Below are positions 48,911 to 61,432 of a stretch of 64,000 nt of DNA, in pieces. Origin of the DNA: Toxonevra muliebris (taxonomy: Eukaryota; Arthropoda; Insecta; Diptera; Pallopteridae); contig OY829329.1 in assembly GCA_963691655.1 (NCBI GenBank), forward strand, positions 10,926,708-10,990,707, in the 5' to 3' direction. The notes under the pieces are model-generated. The model saw only the letters and a list, made by a program, of their open reading frames with translations, did not search any database and was not told where the DNA came from. The translations under genes were made by a program, and so were the position numbers. Position 1 is the first letter of the stretch, and each line of letters starts with the position of its first letter.

Positions 48911-49439
48911 CAGGGCTGAGTTTATAAACCTGCATTTTTTTGGGGAAGGTTTTGGGTATGTCGTTTTAAACCCACAGAGTCATCAACCTTCAAAGTTTGG
49001 TCGTTCTTTTTAAATGATATGGGATATAACAACCTGACCTATGTTAACGAGTCTTTCGATTGAAGATTACTATCGCTTTCGTAGGAGATGAGGCCTAATC
49101 AAACTGAGAGCTAATCGCACTCGCCTTTGACAGTTTGATCGTCTACAGAAAGATTTCAATGCCATCGTTAGGGGGTAAATTTCTATCGCTTTGCACAATT
49201 TGTTCAATTAAAAGCCTGTGCCAAAAGTGCGTGTAACTAAAATGTCAGCCGCTGTACAACTTAGTTACTTTCGGTTTGCTGTTTAGTCAAAATTTTTTTC
49301 CTGATCACTTTAGTTACTTTTTCTTCTTGTTGCTCTTCAATTTTCTAATAAGATGGGAGACTTAATTAGGCATATCTAATTAAACCTTCTTTTAATTAGA
49401 TTTGCTGAATCCGAATCCGAGGTCCAAAAAATCCGAGCA

Positions 49440-50165
49440 CGTCAGGGTTCTGACATAACCTCAAAAAACCTCATAAAAAAATTATGTTTTTTTCGGATCT
49501 GGAGATCAGACCATGTTTATTATATGTTTTTGGGGTCGCTGAATCCGAAACCGAGGTTCAAAAAACCCCAATACTTCAGGTTATCGAATTCGCTTAGATA
49601 ACGAAGTATTTTTTAGGTTATGCCGAAAACCCGACATGCTGGGATTATTATTATGACATAACCTCAAAAAACCTCATAAAAAAATAATGTTTTTTTCGGA
49701 TCTGGAGATCAGACCATGTTTACGATATGTTTTTGGGGTCGCTGAATCCGAAACCGAGGTTCCAAAAACCCCAATACGTCAGGTTATCGAATTCGCTTAG
49801 ATAACGAAGTATTTTTTAGGTTATGCCGAAAACCCGACATGCTGGGATTATTATTATTATTAGTTCGGGGATTAGCCGAATCAGATCCAGATGGGTCCCT
49901 TTTTATCCCCTACCGCCTGATGCCTCTACTCTAAGCACTCGTCCTGGGATTATTTACACCTCAGATTCGGATTCAGCGATCCCCAAAAACACATAATAAA
50001 TATGGCCTGACCCCCGGGCCCGAAAAAAAATTTTATGAGATTTTTTGAGGTTATGCCAGAACCCTGACGTACTGGGGTTTTTAGGACCTCGAGTTCGGAT
50101 TCAGCGATCCCCAAAACATGTACTAAACAAGCCTGACCTCCAGACCCGAAAAAATATTTTTATTT
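49440..50165. repeat. Tandem ~200-bp duplication with an inverted third part
   Basis: Two direct copies start with GACATAACCTCAAAAAACCT at about 49452 and 49653. They include TTTTTTCGGATCTGGAGATC, GGGGTCGCTGAATCCGAAAC and AACGAAGTATTTTTTAGG, nearly unchanged. At 49960-50160 the same phrases appear reversed (TCGGATTCAGCGATCCCCAA twice, with TTTTTTGAGGTTATGCC between). The whole is an imperfect palindrome of duplicated arms. It is non-coding. Confidence 0.8.
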
Positions 50166-50214
50166 GTGCGGCTTGTTATAAATTTAGATCGTTGACGATC
50201 ATTTTACATCTCTG

Positions 50215-51345
50215 GCAAAATTAATTTTGAGCCGAATTTCGGTCTGAGTTTTGGTCTGAATATTGGTCTGAATTTTTCTCTGAATTTTAGTCTCGAATTC
50301 GATTACTCTTTTGGTCTGATTTCTGTTCTGTATTTTGTTTTCTATTGGTTTGAGATTTGGTCTGAATTTTATTTCTTCTTTGCCTGAGTTCCTGAGTTGC
50401 CTGGTCTAAATTTGATCAAATTTTTGGATAAGGTTTTGGTATGAGTTTTGAGATAATTTTTTATCTGAATTTTACACTGAATTTAATTTTCTTTAGGTCT
50501 GCTTTTGGTTTGAGTTTTGGTTTGCATTGCGATCTCGTTTTGGTCTGAGTTTTAGTTTGATTTTTGGTCTTCTTTTGTATTGATTTTTAATCGGAGTTTG
50601 GTTTTTTATTGGTCTCAGTTTGGATTGAATTTTTGATATAATTTTTAGTCTGAATTCGATTTGAAATTTTGCTTGATTTTTATTATAAATCTTACTTTTT
50701 TTTTTTGGTTGAAGTTTTGGTCTAAAAATTCTCTGTTATTTATCTGCTGTTGGCCTAAGCTTAGACCTGAATTTTGATCAATTTTTTTTTTTTGGTCTGG
50801 AACACTGTCTAAGTTTTGGGATAAATTGTGGTCTGAATTTAGTGTGAATTTTAGTTAGAATTTTGTCTCTTTTCGATCTGAATTCGGGTTTGTATTTAGT
50901 CTGAAATTTCATCTGAATTTTTCGTCTGACTTTTTTTGGGTCTCTGAGTTTGATCTGAATTTTGGTCTAAATTTTGCCTGCAGTTGATCTGCTTTTTGTC
51001 TGAGTTTTGGTTTGAATTTCGAACAGATTTTTGAATTGGGGGCTTTGTCTAAGTTTTAGGATAGTATTTTTTGTCTGAATTTGAAGTGAATTCTAGTTCG
51101 ATTTTTTCATTCCTTTCGATCTTAATTCTGGTCTGTATTTCGTCTGAAATTTGATCTGAATTTTGAGAAAAAATTTGTTATGCCTTTTGGCCAGAATTTT
51201 ATGTGATTTCTGGTTTGAATTTTTATTCGTTTTGATCTGAATTACGGTTTGAAATTTGATCAGGAGAACATTTTTGGACTGGTCTTTAGTCCAGATTTTA
51301 GCCTGATTTTTTATCTGATATCTGATACTTAAACAAAATCAGCTT
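50215..51345 (+). repeat. Degenerate minisatellite, array E
   Basis: About 1.1 kb of TTTTGGTCTGAA variants in forward orientation, ending next to the right end of element E. It is non-coding. Confidence 0.85.
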
Positions 51346-51373
51346 TCCCCAAACAATCTTTGATCAGCCTCTG

Positions 51374-51667
51374 GTGACAAATGAAAAAGATTTTTGCTTG
51401 AGTGTACTTGTTAAATAGCACATTAATGAGCTGGAGTTACACAAATTATGGTTCCCAAATCATCAAAACACTTCTCGCTCTAGTAGGGAAGAGAAAAGTT
51501 TTGTAATTTCAAATTGCTTTCATTTAACGATTCCATCTACAACATAACTCATTATGCCGAAGCAACCACTCTATCTGTTTTATATTATGTATAACTAATT
51601 CAAATACAAATTGGGTATTAAATATAGTATTTTATAATAGCGAAATTGATTTCAGCTTTTAACAATC
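51374..51667. other. AT-rich spacer
   Basis: Nothing was recognised. Confidence 0.4.
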
Positions 51668-51751
51668 AATTCGTCGTCTGAGAATTGATTTGGCGTATGT
51701 GTATTAGTATTCCTATGCCTATACGCCAAATCAATACTCAGGCGACGAATT
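51668..51751. repeat. Short perfect-length hairpin, 31-bp stem and 22-base loop
   Basis: The arm at 51668-51698 and the arm at 51721-51751 are inverted copies with two differences in 31 positions. In RNA one of these would be a G-U pair and the other an A-A mismatch. Pairing stops sharply outside AATTCG. It may be a tiny foldback element or a microRNA-like hairpin; no expression evidence is available. Confidence 0.75.
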
Positions 51752-53250
51752 AGCGATTTGTGTATATTTTTCTAGTCAGAAACAATTTTAAATAAATTAT
51801 GCAAAATTCCAATAATTTTTTATGCATAATTACAAAAAGAGCAATTAAAGTTGAAATACAAAATCGATAGAATAAAAATGTGTTAGGGACATTTTGAAGG
51901 TGAAAATGTTTAATTGTGCACAATTACAGCATGAGTTTAACATATTCAATTAAAAATATTACATCAGTGACGGCCATTTAAAAGCTTCTAACACTGAAAT
52001 ATATGCGGAAAAAAGAGGCAGCGACAATCGGAGCAGCTTTTTGTAAGCTCCAATTTTAAGCTTTAATTTTAAAAAAGCTCCAATTATTCATAACAATCAA
52101 ACAAGTAAGTACAACTAGAAATACGTGCTCCATCTACCTATATTGCATACATGTGATTGCTAACTTTTTCTTTATTTAATTATGAAAAAATTTTCTTAGA
52201 AAAAGAAAAGAAGAAAAAAAAAATTAAGTAAAACAACGCAACAGCAAATAAGTTGCAATTGTTGCAATTTCATTTTACTGTTGCTGTTGCAATCTAAACA
52301 CTTTCATCAATTCTACAATAAAATAAAATGAAAACAACTCAAACGCAAACAAAACATTTTGATGCATAATTTAAGTGCATGTAAAAGTATAACGTAGGTA
52401 CACAGTAAAAAAATAAATTGTGCAATCCGAAAATTCGCATAAGCCACCACGCGTACTAAAAACTAAATTCGATATTGCTGCTGCTGCTGCTGCTACCAGC
52501 TAACGCTGCAGTTGCCAACTACTTGTATATGCACGGCAATTGCAATCAACAACGCCTTATTATTCTCTTTTTTTTTTTCTTCTTCTATTTCTATTTCCTT
52601 TACGTTTTCTTCTTGCATTGCTGACTGAAGCAGAAAAGCATCTCTGTGGTATTCATTCCATTTATGCCCCACAGTGGCATTGGCATATCTTCTTTGGTTA
52701 ATCTATGAACGTGCGTATACAATTTGCTTTTAAGTACCTACTTTTTTTTCTTACTATTTATGTAGGTAACCATGTGCGAGTATCTATATATTTTTGTATT
52801 ATTTTCTACTAGCCGCTTTTAAAAAGTAGCTCCAAATGCCTCTGTAGAGGTGTGCAAATGCTGCACAGAAATATAACAGGCAGCACAGCATGCAGCAGAG
52901 AGCGATATGCGAAGTATTTGTAGGAAATAGTAATATTTAAATTGCCATTGTGATTTAACGTTCCCTCCCAATAGACAAACAGTTAGACAGACAGAAAGAC
53001 TAACATGCAAACAGACAGACAGACAGACAGAGAGTATTTCCTGTGCTATTGATAGGAATCTCCTGGAAGTGCCGCGCCTTCCTTTACTAGGTATGCATCT
53101 GTGGCTGTGTCTGCGTGTGTATGTGTGTGTGTGCGTTACGTGCTTCTTTAGAGCTGTTGTGTTTTTATTAGAAATTCGATCGAACGTTCTCATCTCGATT
53201 TAATTTTATTGTAGAAATATTTCTTTTTTTCTGCAATATCTACGTACACC
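51752..53250. other. AT-rich non-coding DNA
   Basis: Includes a GCT tract at about 52476-52493, a T/C-rich tract near 52565-52590 and an (ACAG)n tract at about 52980-53030. The 124-codon minus frame at 52819-53193 mostly reflects these simple repeats. No gene was recognised. Confidence 0.45.
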
Positions 53251-55839
53251 CAGTGGTGGATTCAGCGGGGGAAGGCGGGGGCTATAGGAACATCAGCTTT
53301 TCACAAAAATATGCATGCTTATGTATAACATTTTAAAACTCTTTCTCCAGCGCATCTGTTTATTAGATACACTTGAACTAAATTACATCCGAAATTTCAG
53401 GGTTGGTTTATAGATATTCTATTTTTTAATTTCCCTGTTTTTGATTGGTTTTTAGACTTAATGTTCTGGTCTATTTTTATGTCTTAGTTATGATTTGAGT
53501 TTTGGTTTAACACTCATACCACCTTAGGGTTATTTTGTGACTTTCTAAATTTAGTATAAATTTTTGTTTGATTTTTGGTTTTATTTTCTGTTTGGATTTT
53601 GTTTGGATTTTGTTCCGAGTTTTTGTCTGAGTTGAATTTGTTCTAGTTCCAGTCTAATTTTGGTTTAAGCTTAGGTCTGAGTATTGGTCTGAATTTTGTT
53701 TAAATTTTGGTCTAGATTTGGTCTGAATATTGCTCGGGGCTTTAGTCTAAATTTGATCTAAACTTTGGGCAACATTTTATTCTGAATTTAACTTGAATTA
53801 TGATTTAAGTTTAAGTTTGAAAATGGTTTAAAAATTGGTCTAATTTTTAGTTTGAATTCGATCTAAATTTTGGTCTGAATTTGGTCTACATTTTGGTCTG
53901 GATTCAGTCTAAATATTGGTTTGATTTCTAGTCTGAATTCGGTCTGAAATTACGTTTGAATTTTGGTCTAATTTTGGGTTTGAGTTTTTGTCTGAATATC
54001 ACTCTGAATTCTAGATTCTGAATTTGATCTGTATATATTCTGAATACGGTCTGATTTTTGGTCTAAATTTCGGCCAAAGTTTTATTGCGAATTCAACTTA
54101 AACTCTGATTTGAGTTTTGGTTTGAAAATGGTATAAATTTTTAGTCTGTCTGAACTTTGGTTTGGATACTGGTTTGATTTCCAGTTTGAAATTGATCGGC
54201 GTTTTGGTCTGAGTTTGGTCTCGATTTGGTCTAAATATTGGCTTAATTTTTTAACCTGGATTTGGCCTGAGTTTTGGTCTAAATACTGGTCTGAACTCCC
54301 ATCTGAATTTGGTCTGAAATTTCGTTTGAATTTTAGCCTAATTTCGGTTTGAGTTTTGGTCTGAATATCAATCTAAATTTGGTCTAAATTTTGGTTTGAG
54401 TTTGATCTGTATTTTTACATAAATACCGTCTGATTTTCGACCAAAATTTTATTCTGATTTGAAAATGGTTTCAATATTGGTCTAATTTTTAGTTCGAATT
54501 TGATCTATATTTTGGTTTAAGTTTTGGTCTGAATTTGGTCTAAATTTTGGTCTGAGTTCAGTCTAAATATTGGTTTAATTTTTGATATGGGTTTGGTCTG
54601 AATTTGGTCTGAAATTTCGTTTGAATTTTGGTCTAACTTTGGTTTGAGTTTTGGTCTGAATATCAATATGAATTTGGTCTAAATTTTGGGGTGAATTTTA
54701 TCTGTATTTTTTTTCTGAATATGGTCTGATTTTCGGTCTAAATTTTGGCCAAAGTTTTATTCCGAATTTAACTTGAATTCTGATTTGAGTTTTGTTTTGA
54801 AAATGGTATAAATTTTGGTTTGGAATTGGTTTTAATATTGGTATAATTTTTAAAATGAATTTTGTATGATTTTGGTTTGGATACTGGTTTAATTTCCAGT
54901 TAGAAATTGATCTGAATTTTGGTTTAAGTTTTGGTTTGAATTTGTTCGATATTTTGGTCTGGATTCGGTCTAAATATTGGTTTGATTTTGAACCTGGATT
55001 TGATTTGAGTTTTGGTCTAAATGCTGGTCTGAGTTCTAATCAGAATTTGGTCAGAAATTTCATTTGAATTTTGGTCTATTTTTTGTTTGAGTTTTAGTCA
55101 GAATATCAATTCGAATTTGGTTTAAATTTTCGTCTTGATTTGTATTTTTGCTTGAATATGATTTTGCCTGATTTTTGGGCTAAATTTCAGCCAAAATTTT
55201 ATCCAGAACTCTGATTTGAGTTTTGTTATGAAAATGGTAGAAATTTTTGATTGAAATTGGTTTCAAAATTGGTCTAATTTTTAGTTTGAATTTTGTCTGA
55301 ATTTTGGTTTAGATACTGGCTTAAATTCCAGTTTGAAATTGATCTGAATTTTGGTTTAGGTTTTGATCGGAATTTGGTCTGGGTTTGGTCTAAATATTGG
55401 CTTAGTTTTTAACCTGGATTTAGTCTAAACACTGATCAGAATTCTAATCAGAATTTGGTTTGAAATTCCGTTTGAATTTTGATCTAATTTTGGTCTTAAT
55501 ATCAATCAGGATTTGGTCTGAATTCTGGTATACATTTTAGTCTAATTTTACTTCGAGTTTTCATTGGAATACGGGTCAGATTTTGTTCTAAATTATGGGT
55601 TATGTTTTTAAGTATTGGCCTGAGTTTTAGTCTAAATTTTAGTCAAAAATTTGTGCTAATTTTAGTTAGAATATCCGTCAGATTTTTGGTCTGAATTTTA
55701 GTTTGACCTTTAGTTCAAAATATCTGTCGAATTTTTGGCCTGAATTATGGTTAATTTTGTTTTCTGAAAGTCGGTGTTGCTGAGCCGATTCTGAGTTCAT
55801 GGTCAGACCCCCAAAATCCAAATCCTAGATCCACCACTG
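53251..55839 (+). mobile_element. hAT-like composite element C carrying the minisatellite, 2.6 kb
   Basis: The left end is CAGTGGTGGATTCAG followed by G-rich sequence, and the inward right end is CAGTGGTGGATCTAGGATTT. The first 11 bases match perfectly. After the left end comes a 200-bp unique head that resembles 61509-61570 (TACACTTG(A/G)ACTA, TTTATAGAT), then array C. Flanking 8-mers share only ACA in register. No transposase is present. Confidence 0.7.
53440..55765 (+). repeat. Degenerate minisatellite, array C, the longest
   Basis: About 2.3 kb of TTTTGGTCTGAA variants. A marker such as GAAATTTCGTTTGAATTTTG recurs near 53946, 54320, 54619, 55044 and 55456, indicating old higher-order units of about 300-420 bp. 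It is non-coding. Confidence 0.85.
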
Positions 55840-57470
55840 CACACAGTAGATGCTTTTTGCAGTTATGGAACTTTGCTGCTATTTTTGAAATTGCATTGCA
55901 AAGAAGGTGGTCGTCGCTTGTCAATGGGCGCCAATTTCAATTGAAGCGGAAGCTTAATAACTTTACTCACTTACTATGTATGTATGTATATATTTATAAA
56001 GAAAATTAATTTTGTGTGAGTAGCACATAAGGAGTTTATGCGCTTATTGTTAATAGAAGAGAAAGAAAAAAAACATTTGTTAAAATGAAAAATATTATTA
56101 TTTTTCTTATGAGATGCCCTACACTAAAGAATTGCGGTATATTCGCATGAATACAGATGAAATACGAAATGAATTGCTTGTAGAATAGAAAAATATATCA
56201 AAAAAATATGAACAACTTCTCTAATAAAAAAATTATGAACAGCAAAGAACTGGTCTAGGAATGGACCATTAGAGTCTTGACAATTACTAAAAACCATTGA
56301 CGCAAATATGGTACCATGCCAATTTAATCCAGATGCGTAGCTGCAGTTGTCGTTTCATCGTTTATCGTTGAATTTTTTAACGACTACTCCGCTTTGAATT
56401 GAAAATAATTTAGTTAAAGATTTTCTGGAGAAGAAATTTTTGTTTTTTTTTCCCCCTAACTGAGTAGACCAACTGTAGAATTTTTACTAGGGCAGAAGGT
56501 AGGCATTTTTGTTTTTTTTCCCCATTCCTTAATTCCACTTTTGATAGAATTTTTCTGCACAACAAGGATGTAAACATTTTTCACGGATCGTTGCATTCAC
56601 ATAGTATGAATTTTTGTTGTTGTTGTTGCTTTTTTTGCACTTGAAGTTTTTATTTTCATTTTTTTATTTTGTATAGGTGCATTTCCATTTTTAGAGCTGT
56701 CTCTAGTTTACATATCGGAAATATGTATCTCCACCAGATCTCCAGTGTAATTTTTATGCACAGAAAAAAAAAAAATGTGAGAAAAGTAAAATACAAAATT
56801 GAAGCAAAATTGCAATTTGGAATGTATAGCTTATTTTATCAATTTTTATTTTTTTCTTTCTATGTAACTTCTATTAAAAAAGACAATGATGATGGCAATG
56901 ATTCATTGATTGTGATAGCAATATTTGCAATTTGCTCTGAGGAGTCCAAAGTGAGAAGCGGAATTGTTTTTGTTTTTATTGGACATGTAAACTTTCGAGT
57001 GTTTTTTAAGATGTTTTACAAAAAGTTCATAGCTTGGAATGTGTTGTGTCCTTTTTGAAAAAAAAAAAATTGCAATTCAAAAAACTTTAGAAGTTGCCAC
57101 TTTAAAAGAGAAAATATCAAAAACAAGATAAATTAACAAAGAAAGAGAAGCTATCACAGAAAATATTTGAACAGATAAATATTCATCCCAAGGACTAAAA
57201 TACCATAATAGAAAGAGCAGAGAATTTTTCCAGTCTAGTGCTAAAATGCAATTTTCTTATTTTCTTCTTATCGATAATCAACAATCAAACAAACAATCAG
57301 CACCAGTAACCAATTCATTCAAAGAAATCGCTCACTCAAAATAAAATACCAAACTATTTACGAAGTGGCTGCAAATGCCAAAAATTTGTGTGTGTGTGTG
57401 TGTGTGTATGAGAGAGAGAAAACTATTTCAATAATTTCGAACTACAGTATAATGAAAATTATTACATATA
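55840..57470. other. AT-rich non-coding DNA
   Basis: The 129-codon frame at 56669-57058 has no recognised motif and an amino-acid make-up typical of AT-rich chance frames. A (GT)n tract lies at about 57388-57407. No gene was recognised. Confidence 0.45.
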
Positions 57471-58737
57471 TACAGGGTGACAATCGTAAAGTGACGCACA
57501 CATTTCAGCAGTTATTTTCAAAAGGACGTACTTCCATTAAGTACAATTAAGTGTTAACATTGCTGAGTATATAAGCATTCATTTGAACCCCACCTCATTC
57601 AATATAGCCTCCTTTAGCCTGCACACATGCCTTCAATCGATCCGGAAATCGTAGGACTGTTCGCCGCAGGACTTCCTGATCAATTTCAGTCCAGGCTTTC
57701 TCTAATGAATTTGTCAGCGACTCCAGACTGTGGTGTTGAGATGCACAAGCCTTACTCTCTAAAATACTCCAAATAGAGTAGTCCATTGGATTCAAGTCTG
57801 GGGAGTATGGTGACCATTCTTGAGATGTTATGAATCCAGAAAAATTGTCTTTTATCCATGTTTGTGTTAATTTTGCCATGTGGGAAGGTGCAGAATCTTG
57901 CTGGAAAGTCCAGTTTTCATTTCCAAATGTATCTTGGGCCCAGGGAAGAACATGTTCACTTAAAATGCTCCGATAAGCAACCTGGTCAATTTTAACACCC
58001 TCTTCAACGAATATTAGAGGGGTTCTGGCATTAGCGGAAACTCCAGCCCATACCATAACGGAAGCTGGCTTTTGAACTCGGCCAACCGTCCTATTTTGTT
58101 GCGATGATGATGTTAGCCACATTCGGTCATTTTGCGCATTGAAATGTTGTTCAACCGTGAAAATCTTTTCATCTGTAAACAAGATATTTTCAACATTTTT
58201 TAACACGGAGAAGCGTAGCAACGCCTTGCATCTTTGCAGTCGCAAATCTTTCTTTTTTGTGTCAGATCTTGAGCTTTTCGGAGCTTGTACGGCTTAAGAT
58301 TAAGCTTTGATTTTGCAATGATTCGCACTGTTTCACGGTTTACTCCCACTTCCTTAGCGATTTTTCTCATTGAGCGCCTTGGATTTCGCTTGATTCGTTT
58401 ACGAATTTTTTCTGTTAAACCAGTAGTGGCAACTGTTGAAAATTTTCCCCGGTCTCTATCTCCAAAACCCCCAGTTTCATTATATCGAATAATAGCTCGG
58501 TCTACCGTACGACTTGATAAATTTAAAGCCTTTGCAAAATGAAATTTCATAATTTCACGACGAATATTTTCCTTGCCCATTTTTATGGAAATTTCAAAAT
58601 GTAATAACAAAAATTCAAATGAAATTAAAAGCAAAGCCAATGATGAATGAATTTGCTTTTTAAATTAAAGTAACGGTAAATGGCAAAGCTTGCTACAGAG
58701 TATTAAACTTGCAATTACTTACAATTGTCACCCTGTA
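57471..58737 (-). mobile_element. Tc1/mariner transposon, DD37D (maT-like), nearly complete
   Basis: The element is 57473-58735 (1263 bp), flanked by TA. Both ends read inward CAGGGTGACAAT(C/T)GTAA, giving a TIR of about 17 bp with one mismatch. It contains a single transposase gene on the minus strand filling most of its length, as usual for the superfamily. Clean ends, an otherwise open frame and a TA-rich target suggest a fairly recent insertion. The surrounding intron has no relation to it. Confidence 0.92.
57595..58580 (-). pseudogene. Tc1/mariner DD37D transposase with one frameshift
   Basis: The likely start is the Met at 58580 (MGKENIRRE); the stop is at 57595. The first part (to about 58250) has helix-turn-helix material, including RTVDRAIIRYNETGGFGDRD and RRSMRKIAKEVGVNRETVR. 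The second part has the catalytic core: ILFTDEKIF (first Asp), TFQQDSAPSH (second Asp) and SPYSPDLNPMDYSIW. The Asp of MDYS lies 37 residues after the second Asp, which defines DD37D. The frames join at about 58245-58262, at an A run on the coding strand, where one base appears to be missing. Expected length is about 328 residues, normal for the family. The frameshift inactivates this copy unless it is a sequencing error. Confidence 0.9.
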
Positions 58738-60904
58738 TATATATATATATAAAAAGAAGGACAATTTCAAGTGAATAAAAAAATTAAAACAAATGATAAG
58801 AGAAACTACTTAAAAATAAGAAAATAAATAGCACAAGTACTCGCATCTAGATAAAGAAAGTCAGAAGCACTGAAGGTATAATAAGCAGCTAAGAAAAGAA
58901 GAAGTCAAAGTAAAAAGTCATTATGCCTGCATACAACTTCGTATGTCCGTATGTCCTTTCAAACTAAGCAGAACAGACCCGCATCATAACGTCATTGTCG
59001 ATAAAAAAAAATTATATGAAAAACCAAGAGAACCGAGCAAATTCAATTTTCAATTGAATGCATTTTGCAGCAGAATGCGGTCAATTCTCAACTGAATTAT
59101 TGACCAAAAGAAGAAATTTCATATCTTCTTAGCTAGCAGAAAAAAAGCCAGCAGAAGAAAAAAAAAAAAGAACTTGAAGTAATACTGTAGATTAAATGTG
59201 TTGTTGTAGTGGAAGAAAAAGAGAATGTGTTGGTAGTAATTGAATTGCAAAGAAAATCTACAAACAGAAAAAGAAGAAGAAGAAAATATAGCTAGCAAAA
59301 AGTTATCACAGCAAAAGTCAATTTTAAAGAAAATAATAACGAAAGAAAAAAGAAATACGAATTATTCTTTTTATCCTTTCGTGCATATGCAGCAAAAGCA
59401 TTCGTGCCATACTGACTTTTACTAAACCGCAGAACAGCTCAAAGGGAATAATTGATGTGACTATAGGTTTCAGCGCATCTAATGCGCGCTTTTTGTTTTT
59501 GGAAGCAAATTGTGTTCGGTATGTACGAGTAAGCGAAATGATTCACAATCGTTTTTTTATTATATAAATGTGCACGAAAAAAAAGGACAAAAATTGAGAT
59601 CTAAACGAAGTCAACTTGACTTCGTGTGTAACAATAATAAACGTAATTTAATTTAAAATTATTATTTTACAGTCGATAGACAAAATAAATTTTGTTGTTT
59701 TTAAATGGTTGTCTTTTAATATGGCTGCTTAAAAATAAAACGATTATCAGAATTTCTGTAATTTTCTTGATCGTATTTTTTATCCCAAAACAAAAATCAA
59801 CAGAACAATACGCACTTTCCCCAGACAATAAATTTTTAGGCCAGTTTTTCACATTTTATGTCTTGTGGATGCACAAACCTTTTATTTCAGGCAAAAAAAG
59901 ATGCGTGATTTCAAGCGATGGGCCAACTTACACGCGTATAGCCCAAACTACATGCATTTCGATATATCGCTTTCTCAAAATTAATCTATGAAGATGAAGT
60001 CAAAAGTATAAAGCACCTTCCTAAAAAATATAGGTTTGAGCAAAATCTATAAGAAACAATTGCTAAATAGATAGCCTTAGTGGCAAAAATTAATTTTTTT
60101 TAAGTCAAACAAAACATGCGCATCCCCATTGATTTGATTGGGAAAGGAAGAAACGAAGAAAGGGCAAAGAGGTTGAAAAAAAAGAGGAAAAGGAAAGGAA
60201 AAATAATAAAAGTAAAGAGAGAAAAATAATAAAAGTAAAGAGCAGGAAGTATTGGTGAACATTAACTTTAAATTTGGTAAGAGGATATAAATGCAAGGAA
60301 TGCCCAAAAAAAAAAGAAAGAAAATGTATGCGATTTAAAGTTAAAAAGTTGCACTTGAACTCACTTTAATTCATATTTTATCACCCTTGGGTTAACATAG
60401 GATATACTAATACCATTCATCGCTCATCTTCGATTTATTAAACTTAACTCTCTCTCTCTTCCCACATCTCTATGAATTTAGATGAATATACGCTGTTAGA
60501 GTTTTGTGTAAAAATATTTCTATATTTTTTATTTTTTGTTTTGTTTAGTTTATGTGGTTAGTTTAAATTGAACACGCATCCACAATTCAAATCGATTTCA
60601 ATAAAATTAAATCGTTTTTATCATTTTGAAAATAAACTATTTTCAATTTCTATATTTATGAGGTGGAAAGAAAAAGTTTTGCGTGAAGAATCATAGTTTT
60701 TGGAAGATTTCTGCTTAAAAGTTAAGTGAGCAGATAATAATATTAGTGATAGCCTCAACTGGGAGAGAATCGTTGCTGCTGCCTTTGAAACCAAACTGAA
60801 TATAGGACTAAATAGCATACTAATATATGAGGTTTCGAAACTCGAAACTAATAAATAAGATAAATAGATCAGATGATTTTACAGGATAATAAAATATAAC
60901 TTAT
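58738..60904. other. AT-rich non-coding DNA with purine-rich stretches
   Basis: A (TA)n run borders the mariner element at 58736-58751. Purine-rich plus-strand stretches occur at about 59250-59350 and 60130-60330. Frames up to 99 codons show no recognised motif. Confidence 0.45.
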
Positions 60905-61362
60905 TGATTTTTGCGAATGGGGAAGAAAGAGAAAGAATTCGGAACACAGAGGAGGAGAAAATAGTAGTAAAATATTGAAGAAACGAGGATATAGTTGGGG
61001 TGAATATCAAAAAAAAAGGGAAGGGGGAAATAGGGGAAAGAAAAAAATAAAAAGGGAAGGAAAAGAGCGGGGAAAAGTTAGAGGGCAGAATAGGAAAAAG
61101 AGTGATAGGAAAAAAGGTGAACAAACACGAAGAAAAAAAGAGAATTAGAAGAGGAAAACGAGAAAGAATTAGAGGGAAAGAAGTTATGATTAAAAAGAAA
61201 GGGAAGAAGAGAAAGAAAATTCAGAAGAAAAAAAAAATGATAGAAGAAAAGGGATGGAGTAAGAATATTTGCGAAGAAAGGTATATACAGAATGTGGAGG
61301 GGGGGAAGAGAAGAGGAAAGACAATCAAGAAAGGGCTAGAGAAAGACAAAATCTAAATTCAT
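60905..61362. repeat. Long polypurine tract
   Basis: Nearly 460 bases of the plus strand are dominated by A and G (GGAAGAAAG, GGGAAAGG, AAGAAG words). C and T are rare. It produces an artificial Lys/Arg/Glu frame (61102-61356) and Phe/Ser/Pro frames on the other strand. There is no fixed repeat unit. Confidence 0.8.
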
Positions 61363-61432
61363 ATATCATTTACCCCTTATGATCAATTACAAAAAAAAAA
61401 AATGTCACCTGAAACTATCGAAAAGAAGGGTA

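Larger units (their letters stand above)
48911..51373 (+). mobile_element. Possible composite element E carrying the minisatellite
   Basis: The left end CAGGGCTGAGTTTAT and the inward right end CAGAGGCTGATCAAAG agree if one base pair of indel is allowed. Length is 2.46 kb, within the range of the other carriers. The interior holds a duplicated and inverted module (49440-50160) and then array E. The TIR is weak and no target duplication was found, so the left border is a suggestion. Confidence 0.4.

Noticed and set aside
52819..53193. 124-codon minus-strand frame
   Set aside because: Built from (GT)n and (ACAG)n simple repeats, giving His/Thr and Leu/Ser/Val/Cys runs; not a gene.
56669..57058. 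129-codon plus-strand frame
   Set aside because: No recognised motif, composition typical of AT-rich chance frames; no supporting signals.
61102..61356. 84-codon Lys/Arg/Glu-rich frame
   Set aside because: Product of the polypurine tract.
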